This document shows, piece after piece, positions 45,488-54,292 of a DNA stretch of 64,000 nucleotides. Source of the stretch: Benzoatithermus sp963720725 (GTDB lineage: Bacteria > Pseudomonadota > Alphaproteobacteria > Geminicoccales > Geminicoccaceae); assembly GCA_963720725.1 (NCBI GenBank), contig CAVRGN010000001.1, positions 186,001-250,000 on the forward strand, in the 5' to 3' direction. The notes beneath the pieces are model-generated. The model was not told where the DNA came from. It worked only from the letters and a program-made list of their open reading frames with translations, and made no database searches. Numbering within the stretch: position 1 is the stretch's first letter; each line of letters begins with the position of its first letter. The position numbers and the translations under genes were made by a program.

Positions 45488-45827
45488 CGCTCTTGTCCCC
45501 CGGCCTCGCCTTGGCGTCGAGGCCGTTCCCGCAGTGGTTGCGCCGCCCGCACGCCGTGCGATCCGGCCTCGCCGTCAGAAGTGTCACGAACCCAAGGCGC
45601 CGTAAAGCCGGTCGTCACACCAGCCGCAGCGGGCCCCAGGGCGGCTCGGTGCCGCGCCGGTCCCGGCAATGGCGGCGACCAGAAGTAGAACCAAAGCAGC
45701 GATGATCGGGGAGCAGATGTCGAGGGGCGCTTTTCGAGCTGCTGCGGGCTGAATCTCGATCAATCAAAAGTTGATGCTCGTCCGGCCACGGCGTGAGCTG
45801 CCGCCGATGGACGCCGCGAGCGGCGAG

Positions 45828-45869
45828 TTGATCTGAATCAAATGCGCCGCACCGCGATCATGCTAGATT
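45828..45869 (+). promoter_or_regulatory. FNR/FixK-type box and -10 element (class II promoter) before hsp20
   Basis: TTGATCTGAATCAA at 45828-45841 is a perfect match to TTGAT-N4-ATCAA. TAGATT at 45864-45869 would serve as the -10 box, giving a start near 45876, so the site is centred at about -41.5, the classical position for activation by FNR/Anr/FixK. The rest of the 45488-45827 gap shows no gene; one further inverted repeat (ATCAA-N7-TTGAT) lies at 45759-45775. Confidence 0.75.
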
Positions 45870-45919
45870 GAGCCCGTATCGACCGCGCCGCAGTGGCGCG
45901 GTTCCCGGGAGGACGGAGC

Positions 45920-46447
45920 ATGGACACCAACGACGTCAAGGCCCCGGTTGCGACCGAAGAGGCCGAGCCGCAGCCGACCCGCCACCCGCTCGTGGCGCTG
46001 CGCGACGAGGTCGATCGCCTGTTCGACGACTTCTTCTCCGGCATTGCCGCACCGGCCCTGCGCCGGCGGCTGGACACCGATCCCTGGCGGCGCTTCCAGG
46101 GCATGTTCGAGGGCACGTTCCCGAATGCCGACGTGGTGGAAGGCGAGACGGAGTACCGGATCACCGCCGAGCTGCCCGGCATGAGCGAGAAGGACATCGA
46201 GATCGCGCTCGCGGGCGACGTGCTGACGCTGAAGGGCGAGAAGAAGGAGCGGCACGAGGAGAAGGGTGCGAACCGCTACGTCGCCGAGCGGCGCTACGGC
46301 TCGTTCCAGCGCTCCTTCACCTTGCCCGATGACGCGGATCCCGAGAAGATCGCGGCCGAGTTCAAGAACGGCGTGCTCGCGGTCACCCTGCCCAAGCGGC
46401 CCGGCGCCAAGGCGCAGGCGCGCAAGATCGAGGTCAGGGCGGGCTAG
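45920..46447 (+). CDS. Hsp20-family small heat shock protein
   Basis: A 175-residue alpha-crystallin-domain chaperone that holds unfolding proteins. The N-terminal arm contains HPLVALRDEVDRLFDDFF; the domain has ADVVEGETEYRITAELPGM, DVLTLKGEKKER and the G-V-L motif in FKNGVLAVTLPK. The C-terminal I-x-I/V anchor appears as KIEV. The ATG at 45920 follows GGAGGACGGAGC. It is the first gene of a likely operon with hpf and an acyl-CoA synthetase, under an FNR-type promoter. Confidence 0.93.
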   Translation: MDTNDVKAPVATEEAEPQPTRHPLVALRDEVDRLFDDFFSGIAAPALRRRLDTDPWRRFQGMFEGTFPNADVVEGETEYRITAELPGMSEKDIEIALAGDVLTLKGEKKERHEEKGANRYVAERRYGSFQRSFTLPDDADPEKIAAEFKNGVLAVTLPKRPGAKAQARKIEVRAG

Positions 46448-46489
46448 GCCACCGCCGCTGCGCCATCGCTACAGGGATGGGAGCCGATC

Positions 46490-46858
46490 ATGCGCAGTGC
46501 ATTGTTCGTGAACTTTCGCCAGATCGAAGCCCCGCCGGCGCTCGAGCCGACGGTGTCGCGCCTGACCGAGGAGCTGGCCGCGCATTGTCCGAGCCTGTCG
46601 AGCTGCCGGGTCTACGTCCTGCGCGAGACCGAGGCCGGGCCGGTGAGCGACCGCTTCCGGGTCCGCGTCGAGCCGGGACCGCGGTTCTGCGACAAGGGGC
46701 GCCGCGGGCAGCCGGTCGCCGACCAGGTGGACCGGGACCTCGGCCGGGCGTTGCGCCGGGCATTCGATGCCGCCAAGCGCAAGGTCGGCCAGTGCGACGG
46801 GACCTTTGCCGCCGCGCGCACGGGCCGGGCGGTGCCCGAGCGCGCGCTGCTGCACTGA
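46490..46858 (+). CDS. HPF/RaiA-family ribosome-associated protein
   Basis: A 122-residue hibernation-factor-like protein that by homology binds the ribosomal decoding region to silence translation under stress. The start MRSALFVNFRQIEAPPALEP and LAAHCPSLSSCRVYVLRETE fit the beta-alpha-beta fold; the C-terminal half (DRDLGRALRRAFDAAKRKV) gives the second helix. It lacks the long tail of dimerising forms. Coupled to hsp20 (42 bases apart), it suggests protection of protein synthesis under low oxygen. Confidence 0.8.
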   Translation: MRSALFVNFRQIEAPPALEPTVSRLTEELAAHCPSLSSCRVYVLRETEAGPVSDRFRVRVEPGPRFCDKGRRGQPVADQVDRDLGRALRRAFDAAKRKVGQCDGTFAAARTGRAVPERALLH

Positions 46859-46961
46859 GAACCGGCCGTTCGGGCTCGCCGGCGGCGCGATCATGCCGAT
46901 CGATGCCGCCGGCCGCCCGGCTGCCAGGCTGATCATCGGCGCATGCAGGGGAGGCCATGCG

Positions 46962-48635
46962 ATGGGCGCTTCGGTTGCGGCGGCCGAGCGGCCGTGGCTC
47001 CGCACCTATCCGGCTGGCGTGGCATGGGACGCCGCGGTGCCGGCGCGCGCGGTCCACGATCTGCTCGTCGACGCGGTGGCGGCTTGGCCGGACGAGCCGT
47101 GCCTGGACTTTCTCGGCCGTATCTGGACCTACGGCGAGGTCGACCGCGAGGTCCGCGAGGTGACGGCAGGGCTGCGGCTGCACGGGGTGAGGCCCGGCAG
47201 CCGGGTCGGACTGCTGCTGCCGAACACGCCCCCGTTCCTGTTCGCCTTCTTCGCCGCGATCCGCTGCGGCGCCACGGTGGTCCAGCTCAGCACGCTGCTG
47301 GCCGAATCCGAGCTGGCGGTCGAGCTCGACGATGCCGAGGTCGAGCTCCTGATCACCCTCGACACCGACCAGCTCCTGGGGCGGTTCGCCGGCGTCCTGC
47401 GCGCCAGCCGGCTGCGCCGGGTCGTGGTCTGCGATCTCGCGGCCTTCCTGCCCCTGGGCCGACGCCTGCTCGCGTCGCTCCGGGGCGGGCGCGGGCAGGT
47501 CGGCTGGCAGGAGGACGACCTGCTCCTGCGCTGGGACCGGCTGCTCGGACAGCCCTCGGACGACCGGCCGGCCCCGGTGGCGCCCGAGCGCGACCCCGCA
47601 GTCATCCTCTACACGGCCGGCACCACGGGTCAGCCGCGCGGCGCGCTGCTCAGCCACGCCAACCTCACCGCCAACGCGTTGCAGAACCGCCTGTGGTTCA
47701 CGCTGGCCGAGCCCGGCCAGGAGCGCGTGGTCGCGATCCTGCCCTTCTTCCACGCCTACGGGCTCTCCGCGGTGATGCTGTTCGCGATCGCGCTCGGCGC
47801 CCAGCTGATCCTGGTGCACCGCTTCGAGCCCAAGGGCTTCCCGCGCATGCTGCGGCGGACCCGGCCGACCTACCTCGCCGGGGTGCCGACGCTGTTCGCG
47901 GCCCTGACCGAGCTGCCGGGCGTCCAGCCGGACGATTTCGCCTCGCTCAAGCTGTGCGTGAGCGGCGGCGACTGGTTGCCGGAGCCCGTGCGCGAGCGGT
48001 TCGAGGCCTTCACCGGCGTGCCGCTGACGCAAGGCTACGGGCTCACCGAATGCGCGCCCGTGGTCGCCTGCGGCAATCCCCTGGCGCGCCGCGAGCGGCC
48101 GGGCTCGATGGGCCTGCCGCTGCCGGGCACCGACGTCGCCATCCGCGGCCCGGCCGGCGAGGCGCTGCCCGGCGGCGAGATCGGCGAGATCTGCGTGCGT
48201 GGTCCGCAGGTGATGCTGGGCTATGCCGGCCGCCACCACGGGACCCGGTGCGTGCCGAAGGACGGCTGGCTGCGCACGGGCGATCTCGGCCGGATCGACG
48301 CCGACGGCTATCTGTGGATGGTCGACCGGCTCAAGGACCTGATCGTCACCAACGGCACCAAGGTCTACCCGCATCGGGTCGAGACCGCGCTCCTGACCCA
48401 CGCCGCCATCGCCGAGGTCGCGGTGGTGGGCGAGCCGGACGCACGCGCGGGTGCGGTGCCGGTGGCGCACCTCGTGCTGCGGCCCGGGGCCAGCGTCACG
48501 GCCGAGCAGCTGCGGCTCTATCTGGCGCCGATGGTGTCCAGGCTGGCCGTGCCGCGCCGGTTCCGGTTCCACGCCAGCCTGCCGCGCACGCGGCTGGGCA
48601 AGATCGCGCGCGACGCCCTCGGCCGGGCGGGCTGA
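46962..48635 (+). CDS. AMP-binding acyl-CoA synthetase (long-chain type)
   Basis: A 557-residue ligase activating a carboxylic acid to the acyl-CoA via an acyl-adenylate. Seen: the P-loop YTAGTTGQPRGALLSH, YGLTECAPVV, TGDLGRIDADGYLWMVDRLK and a C-terminal lysine in RLGKIARDAL. The conserved K of the P-loop (usually P-K-G) is R here. The ATG at 46962 follows AGGGGAGG. It lies in the hsp20-hpf operon direction, and its substrate is unknown. Two further members of the family follow within 6 kb. Confidence 0.85.
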   Translation: MGASVAAAERPWLRTYPAGVAWDAAVPARAVHDLLVDAVAAWPDEPCLDFLGRIWTYGEVDREVREVTAGLRLHGVRPGSRVGLLLPNTPPFLFAFFAAIRCGATVVQLSTLLAESELAVELDDAEVELLITLDTDQLLGRFAGVLRASRLRRVVVCDLAAFLPLGRRLLASLRGGRGQVGWQEDDLLLRWDRLLGQPSDDRPAPVAPERDPAVILYTAGTTGQPRGALLSHANLTANALQNRLWFTLAEPGQERVVAILPFFHAYGLSAVMLFAIALGAQLILVHRFEPKGFPRMLRRTRPTYLAGVPTLFAALTELPGVQPDDFASLKLCVSGGDWLPEPVRERFEAFTGVPLTQGYGLTECAPVVACGNPLARRERPGSMGLPLPGTDVAIRGPAGEALPGGEIGEICVRGPQVMLGYAGRHHGTRCVPKDGWLRTGDLGRIDADGYLWMVDRLKDLIVTNGTKVYPHRVETALLTHAAIAEVAVVGEPDARAGAVPVAHLVLRPGASVTAEQLRLYLAPMVSRLAVPRRFRFHASLPRTRLGKIARDALGRAG

Positions 48636-48643
48636 CCCGGGCC

Positions 48644-49678
48644 TCAGCGGGTCGGATCGGGGGCGACCTGCACCAGCAGCTTGCCGAAGTTGCGGCCCTC
48701 GAGCATGCCGATGAAGGCCTCGGGTGCGTTCTCCAGGCCCTGGACGACGTCCTCCTTGAACCTGAGCCTGCCGTCGCGAACCCAAGGTGCGGCCGTGTGC
48801 CGGAACTCGGGGTCGAGATCGGCGCGGTCGTAGACGATCATGCCCTCGACCTGCAGGCGCTTGGTGAGGACCGCACGCCACAGGAGCGGCGAGCGGTCGG
48901 GGCCGTCGGGCAGGGCCGGCAGGTTGTACCACGCCACCGCCCCGATCACCGGGATGCGGGCATGCAGGTTGAAGAGCGGCAGCACGGCCCAGAGCAGTTC
49001 GCCGCCCACCAGCTCGACATAGACGTCGACCCCGTCCGGGCAGGCGGCCTCGAGCCGGGCTGCGAGGTCGGGCTCGCGGCGGTCGAGGCAGGCGTCGAAG
49101 CCGAGCTCGGCCTCGACGTAGCGGCACTTGTCCGGCCCGCCCGCGACGCCCACGACGCGGCAGCCCATGATCTTGGCGAGCTGGCCGGCGATGGCGCCGA
49201 CCGCGCCGCTGGCCGCACCCACGACCACGGTCTCGCCGGGCTTGGGCTTGGCGATCGCGTGGAGGCCGACATAGGCGGTGAGGCCCGGCATCCCGAGCAC
49301 GCCCAGCATCGTGCTGAGCGGGGCGTCGGCGGGATCGAGCCGGATCAGCTTGTCCGCCGGCAGGACGAAGCGGCTCTGCCAGCCGCCATGGCCGCGCACG
49401 AAGTCGCCGGGTGCCAGCCCATCGGCGCGGCTGGCCTCGACCTGGCCGACGCATTCGCCCGGCATGGCCTCGTCGAGCGCGGCCGGCGGGACGTAGGAAG
49501 GCGCGTCGTTCATCCGGCCGCGCATGTACGGGTCGAGCGACAGCCAGATGGTGCGGACCAGCGCTTCGCCCGGCCGGAGCGCCGGCAGGGCCGCCTCGTC
49601 GAGGCGGAAGTCGTCGGGCACCGGCGCGCCGTTGGGGCGCCGGGCGAGCAGGATGCGGCGGGTGCGGTCGTCGGCCAA
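48644..49678 (-). CDS. NADP-dependent medium-chain dehydrogenase/reductase (CurA-like)
   Basis: A 344-residue zinc-independent MDR oxidoreductase of the leukotriene B4 dehydrogenase/CurA type that reduces alpha,beta-unsaturated carbonyls. Signatures: RRILLARRPNGAPVPDDF, VRTIWLSLDPYMRGRMND, GMPGLTAYVGL, TVVVGAASGAVGAIAGQLAK and VGGELLWAVLPLFN. TTG 49678 is chosen because AGGAG lies eight bases upstream; longer versions are not conserved. It is convergent with the ligase gene on its left. Confidence 0.88.
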   Translation of the reverse strand: MADDRTRRILLARRPNGAPVPDDFRLDEAALPALRPGEALVRTIWLSLDPYMRGRMNDAPSYVPPAALDEAMPGECVGQVEASRADGLAPGDFVRGHGGWQSRFVLPADKLIRLDPADAPLSTMLGVLGMPGLTAYVGLHAIAKPKPGETVVVGAASGAVGAIAGQLAKIMGCRVVGVAGGPDKCRYVEAELGFDACLDRREPDLAARLEAACPDGVDVYVELVGGELLWAVLPLFNLHARIPVIGAVAWYNLPALPDGPDRSPLLWRAVLTKRLQVEGMIVYDRADLDPEFRHTAAPWVRDGRLRFKEDVVQGLENAPEAFIGMLEGRNFGKLLVQVAPDPTR

Positions 49679-49712
49679 GGGGCGAACTCCTGTGTCGCCG
49701 GTTGGAAGCGGT

Positions 49713-51356
49713 TCAGTGCTCCATATGGCTGAGAAAATAGCCCGCATGCTGCTCGCGCAAAGCGGTCTTGAGCAGCTTGCCCGTGGCGGTGTGCGGCAGT
49801 TCCGCGACGACCAGAGCCGCGTCCGGCACCTGCCAGGAGGCGACCCGGTCACGATACCAGTCCAGCAAGGCCTGCGGCTCGGGCTCGTGGCCGGGCTTCG
49901 CCACGACCAGCAGCAGCGGCCGCTCGTCCCAGCGGGGATGCTTCGCGGCGATGACCGCGGCCTCGGCCACGTCGGGGTGGCTCATCGCCACGTTCTCGAG
50001 TTCGATCGAGCTGATCCATTCGCCGCCGGACCTGATCAGGTCCTTGGCCCGGTCGGTGATCTGCACGTAGCCGGCGGGATCGATGGTGGCGATGTCGCCG
50101 GTGCGGAACCAGCCCTCGCGATCGACGGCATCGCTGCCGGCCCCGTAGTAGGCCCGGCAGACTCGAGGGCCGCGTACCAGGAGCTCGCCTGCCACCGCGC
50201 CGTCCCAGGGCAGGTCCTGGCCCTCGGCGTCGACGATCCGGTAGTCGATGCCGAACAGGGCGCGGCCCTGCCTCAGGCGAAGCCGATCGGCCACGGACCC
50301 GACCAGGGCCACGTCGGCCGGCTTGGGGCTGTTGTAGGCGCTGGCGGCGCTGGTCTCGGTCATGCCCCAGCCCTGGGCAACCGCGACGCCGTACTCGTCG
50401 CGCAACGCCAAGAGCAGCGCCAGCGGGCAGGGGGCTCCCCCGACGCAAAGGCGCTCCAGGTGGTCGATCCGGCCGCCGGTGGCGCGGAGATGCTGCACGA
50501 GGCCCAGCCAGACCGTCGGCACGGCGGCCGCGAAGGTGACCCGCTCGCTCTCGATCAGCTCGTGCAGGCTGGCACCGTCCGTCCTCGCACCGGCGAGGAT
50601 CAGCGCGGCGCCGACCATGGCGGCGGCGTAAGGAATGGCCCATGCGTTGACATGGAACATGGCGACGACCGGCAGCACCCGGTCGACGGCGCGCAGGCCG
50701 AACACGTCCGGGAGATTGACCGCGAAGGCCTGAAGCACGGTCGAGCGATGGCTGTAGAGCACGCCCTTGGGATGGCCGGTGGTACCCGAGGTGTAGCAGA
50801 GACCGGAGGCCTCCTCCTCGTCCAGTGCGGGCCAGACGTAGTCGTCGGGTGTCGCCGCGAGCAGATCTTCGTAGGCATGGAGCGCCACGCCGGACGGCAG
50901 GTCCACCTCCGGCAGGTGCTCGCGGTCGCTGAGGACGACGAGCGCCAGCGGCCTGTGCCGCATCCGGGCCAGGATGGTCTGGACCAGCGGGACGAAGGCA
51001 GGTTCGGCGAACAGCACCCGGTCGCCCGCATCGTCGACGATGTAAGCGATCTGGTCCTCGAACAGCCGCGGATTGACGGTGTGCAGCACGGCCCCCATGC
51101 CCGGAACGGCGAAGTAGAGTTCGAGGTGGCGGTAGCCGTTCCAGGCCAGGGTCCCCACCCGGTCACCCCGTCCAACACCCAGCCGGTCGAGCGCGCGGGC
51201 CAGCCACCGCGCACGGCGCTCCGCGTCGCGCCAAGTATAGCGGTGGCGCCGGCCCTCGGTAACGTTGGTGACGATCTCGGCCTCGCCATGGTGGCGTGCC
51301 GCATGGGTGAGGAGCGAGGAAACCGTCAGCGGCTGCCGCTGCATCAGCCCAAGCAT
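49713..51356 (-). CDS. Fatty-acyl-CoA synthetase
   Basis: A 547-residue AMP-binding ligase of the medium/long-chain type (AlkK/DmdB-like). YTSGTTGHPKGVLYSH, MFHVNAWAIPYAAAMVG, GWGMTETSAAS, WFRTGDIATIDPAGYVQITDR and the C-terminal lysine in TATGKLLKTALRE are all present. The gene is intact. It lies 34 bases upstream of the MDR gene on the same strand, suggesting a joint role in fatty-acid or fatty-aldehyde metabolism; the substrate is unproven. Confidence 0.92.
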   Translation of the reverse strand: MLGLMQRQPLTVSSLLTHAARHHGEAEIVTNVTEGRRHRYTWRDAERRARWLARALDRLGVGRGDRVGTLAWNGYRHLELYFAVPGMGAVLHTVNPRLFEDQIAYIVDDAGDRVLFAEPAFVPLVQTILARMRHRPLALVVLSDREHLPEVDLPSGVALHAYEDLLAATPDDYVWPALDEEEASGLCYTSGTTGHPKGVLYSHRSTVLQAFAVNLPDVFGLRAVDRVLPVVAMFHVNAWAIPYAAAMVGAALILAGARTDGASLHELIESERVTFAAAVPTVWLGLVQHLRATGGRIDHLERLCVGGAPCPLALLLALRDEYGVAVAQGWGMTETSAASAYNSPKPADVALVGSVADRLRLRQGRALFGIDYRIVDAEGQDLPWDGAVAGELLVRGPRVCRAYYGAGSDAVDREGWFRTGDIATIDPAGYVQITDRAKDLIRSGGEWISSIELENVAMSHPDVAEAAVIAAKHPRWDERPLLLVVAKPGHEPEPQALLDWYRDRVASWQVPDAALVVAELPHTATGKLLKTALREQHAGYFLSHMEH

Positions 51357-51671
51357 CGTTCTTCTCCCCGACCAGCACTCGCTTGAACAATGCTTGAATC
51401 ATCTGCCTCGCCGGGCGTGCGTGCAAGTCCGGCGGGGACCGGCTTGCGGCTGGAGTGCCTGGTCTGGCGCGATGGTCGGCTGGCAGCGATCGAAAGGAAC
51501 AAGATCAGAAGCCGAGCACCCCCGGCCCGGTCACCTTCTGCCGCTGACGCCTTTCGGCAGCTTGCGGTCGGTTTGCTGCAGAAGGAGGTCTGACCATTTG
51601 GCGTGAGCGGCCGAATGGCGGCATCGGCCGGCTCATCGCTCCTGCCCCGACCGAAGCCCGGGGCGCGGCGG
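51357..51671. other. No gene recognised
   Basis: About 315 bases between two minus-strand genes. A short plus-strand frame (51390-51593) exists but shows no recognisable domain or good ribosome site. The promoter of the acyl-CoA synthetase gene must lie near 51360-51420. Confidence 0.4.
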
Positions 51672-52481
51672 TCAGGGATCGATCGGGCAGAGCGGCAGGG
51701 TCACCGATGCGTTGCCCTCGCTCGCGTCGGTGCTGAGCGGAGCGAAGGGCCAGCCGTCGACATAGACCAGCGGCACCATGCGCCCGGGATTGCCGCTGGT
51801 CGTGTCCAGCCCGAACAGGGTCACCACGATCGGCAGCCAGGCGTCGTCGCCCTCGATGCTCAGGACGATCGACTGGTCGGTGAGCTGGCTGCGCGTGAAC
51901 TCGCTCAAGACCGGCAGGAAGTAGATGTTGCCCTCCGCACCCTCCAGGTCCGGCTGCGAGGTGTCGGGGATGGTGTGGTCGACCACGACCTCCTCGCCGC
52001 GCGTGATCCGGACATGGATCGGGCTGTCGGTGGCCGAGTCGCCGACATTGGTGCCGGTCACCAGCATCAGGCGGTTGATCTGGGTGCGGATCGCCCCTGG
52101 CGTGACCGGCCGCAGCGGCAGCGAGATCCGGCCCTCGTCGGTATCGGTGCTGAGGACCGTCTCGATTTCCTCGTCGTAGCCGAGCGGCACGACCGCACCG
52201 GAGGTGAACCGCGTGCACCAGGCCGCGATCAGGTGCGGCCGCCAGGCGTCATCGCCGCGGATGCCGATGCGGAGATAGTAGTTCTCAGGCAAAATCTGCG
52301 CTTCGGCGACATTGTGCCGGTAGAGCTTGCCGCCGCCGGTCTCGATGTCGCCGAAGCCGAGATCGCGGTGCACGACGTCGAGCCCGCCCTGGTTCATGAT
52401 CACCACCAGCTCGCTGTCCGAGCCGGAATCGGGCAGCGTGCTGGTCAGGCTGGCGACATAGAGATTGCGGATGAACGGCAT
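51672..52481 (-). CDS. Hypothetical protein with an internally duplicated beta-rich domain
   Basis: A 269-residue protein in two similar halves. The first contains LRIGIRGDDAWRPHLIAAW, VVPLGYDEEIETVLSTDTDE and ISLPLRPV; the second contains VLSIEGDDAWLPIVVTLFG, MVPLVYVDGWPFAPLSTDAS and VTLPLCPI. The halves align over about 120 residues, giving tandem beta-sandwich domains resembling PLAT-like folds. No secretion signal is visible. It is alone between divergent and convergent ligase genes. Function unknown; it may bind lipid or protein. Confidence 0.65.
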   Translation of the reverse strand: MPFIRNLYVASLTSTLPDSGSDSELVVIMNQGGLDVVHRDLGFGDIETGGGKLYRHNVAEAQILPENYYLRIGIRGDDAWRPHLIAAWCTRFTSGAVVPLGYDEEIETVLSTDTDEGRISLPLRPVTPGAIRTQINRLMLVTGTNVGDSATDSPIHVRITRGEEVVVDHTIPDTSQPDLEGAEGNIYFLPVLSEFTRSQLTDQSIVLSIEGDDAWLPIVVTLFGLDTTSGNPGRMVPLVYVDGWPFAPLSTDASEGNASVTLPLCPIDP

Positions 52482-52759
52482 GGCGTCTCTCCCTGCTCGT
52501 GAATTCCACCATGCTAGCCGGCCAGCGGGGCCCGGAATGTGGTGCCGCGCACAGGTCGCATGTGCAGGGCATTCGCCCTTGTCGGCACGCGCCGTGGTTC
52601 ACGCCCGGGTGGCGTGGCGGGACACGCAGAGGGGCCCCGTGGACGCTCCGATCACCGTCAGCCCAGGTGGGGCTATTTACGGGCGCCATTGGTCTTTTGT
52701 CGCTCACGCGCTATCTCGCTCGTGCGTTTCGCATCTCCCAACCAAGAGCCGAGCACGCC

Positions 52760-54292
52760 ATGGCCGAGACCGTCCGAGATCTCCTTCAGTCGCATCCCGC
52801 CGATGCCGCCGCGATCCTGGCACCGGAGCGGCCGACCCTGACCTTCGGCGGCTTGCGCGAGCTGGCGGACGCGGTCGTGGCGCGGCTGAACGCGCTCGGG
52901 ATCGGCCGCGGCGACCGGGTGGGGATCGTCCTGCCCAACGGACCGGAGATGGCGACCGCGTTCGTCACCGTCGCCTGCGGTGCCACCACGGCTCCCTTGA
53001 ACCCGGCCTACCGGGCCGAGGAGTTCGACTTCTACCTGTCCGACCTGCGTGCCAAGGCGTTGATCGTGGCCGCCGGCGAAGAGGGCCCGGCGGTCGAGGC
53101 GGCACGCCGCCATGGTGCAGCGGTCCTACGGCTGGCCACGGCGCCGGACAAGCCTGCCGGTTGGTTCGAGCTGGTGGCCGAAGGCGGGGTGGGTGCGGCC
53201 GTCCAGTCGGGCGCCGCGCGGGAGGATGACGAGGCGCTGGTGCTGCACACCTCGGGCACCACCTCGCGGCCCAAGATCGTGCCGCTCCTGCAGCGCAACC
53301 TCGCGGCCTCCGCCCGCCACATCCGCACCACCCTGGCGCTGACGCCCGAGGACCGCTGCCTCAACGTCATGCCGCTGTTCCACATCCACGGCCTGATCGC
53401 GGCGGTGACCTCCTCGCTCTCGGCCGGGGCCTCGATCTACTGCACGCCGGGCTTCAACGCCTTGCGCTTCTTCCACTGGCTCGATGACGCGCAGCCCAGC
53501 TGGTACACGGCGGTGCCGACCATGCACCAGGCGATCCTGCCGCGGGCCGAGCGCAACCCGGAGATCCTGGCGCGCACCAAGCTGCGCTTCGTCCGCTCCT
53601 CCTCGGCCTCGCTGCCGGCGCAGGTGATGCTGGCGCTGGAGAAGACCTTCGGCGCTCCGGTGATCGAGAGCTACGGCATGACCGAGGCCACCCACCAGAT
53701 GGCCTCCAACCCGCTGCCGCCGGCACCCCGCAAGCCGGGCTCCGTGGGCATCGCCGCGGGGCCGCTGGTGCGCATCTGCGACGATGCCGGGACCTTCCTC
53801 GCGGCCGGTGCCGAGGGCGAGGTGGTCATCTCCGGCCCCAACGTCACGCCGGGCTACGAGGCCAACCCCGACGCCAACCTCAAGGGCTTCTTCGAGGCCG
53901 AGGGCGGGCGCTGGTTCCGCACCGGCGACCAGGGAATCATGGACGAGGAGGGCTATCTGCGGATCACCGGGCGGTTGAAGGAGATCATCAACCGCGGCGG
54001 CGAGAAGGTGAGCCCGCTCGAGGTCGACGACATCCTGATGGACCACCCCGCCATTGCCCAGGTGGTCACCTTCGCCATGCCGCACGACAAGCTGGGCGAG
54101 GAGGTCGCCTGTGCGGTCGTGCTGCGCGAGGGCCAGAGTGTCACGGAGACGGAGATCCGGACCTTTGCCTCCGGCCGCCTCGCCGACTTCAAGGTGCCGC
54201 GCAAGGTGGTCATCCTCGAGGAGATCCCCAAGGGTGCCACCGGCAAGCTGCAGCGCATCGGGCTCGCCCAGAAGCTGGGGCTCGGCGGATGA
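52760..54292 (+). CDS. AMP-binding ligase of the oxalyl-CoA synthetase (AAE3/Pcs60) type
   Basis: A 510-residue ligase. The P-loop HTSGTTSRPKIVPL with I instead of G, LFHIHGLIAAVTSSL, YTAVPTMHQAIL, YGMTEATHQMASNPLPP and TGDQGIMDEEGYLRITGRLKE are hallmarks of the oxalate-CoA ligase/Pcs60 group. K in GATGKLQRIGLA is the catalytic lysine. The start ATG 52760 is preceded by AAGAGCCGAG, a weak site. The stop overlaps the next gene start by four bases. Oxalate as substrate is an inference from subfamily resemblance. Confidence 0.83.
   Translation: MAETVRDLLQSHPADAAAILAPERPTLTFGGLRELADAVVARLNALGIGRGDRVGIVLPNGPEMATAFVTVACGATTAPLNPAYRAEEFDFYLSDLRAKALIVAAGEEGPAVEAARRHGAAVLRLATAPDKPAGWFELVAEGGVGAAVQSGAAREDDEALVLHTSGTTSRPKIVPLLQRNLAASARHIRTTLALTPEDRCLNVMPLFHIHGLIAAVTSSLSAGASIYCTPGFNALRFFHWLDDAQPSWYTAVPTMHQAILPRAERNPEILARTKLRFVRSSSASLPAQVMLALEKTFGAPVIESYGMTEATHQMASNPLPPAPRKPGSVGIAAGPLVRICDDAGTFLAAGAEGEVVISGPNVTPGYEANPDANLKGFFEAEGGRWFRTGDQGIMDEEGYLRITGRLKEIINRGGEKVSPLEVDDILMDHPAIAQVVTFAMPHDKLGEEVACAVVLREGQSVTETEIRTFASGRLADFKVPRKVVILEEIPKGATGKLQRIGLAQKLGLGG

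Noticed and set aside
45759..45775. Second FNR site
   Set aside because: ATCAA-N7-TTGAT has the half-sites in the opposite order and a seven-base spacing, so it is not an FNR box. It may be a minor palindrome.
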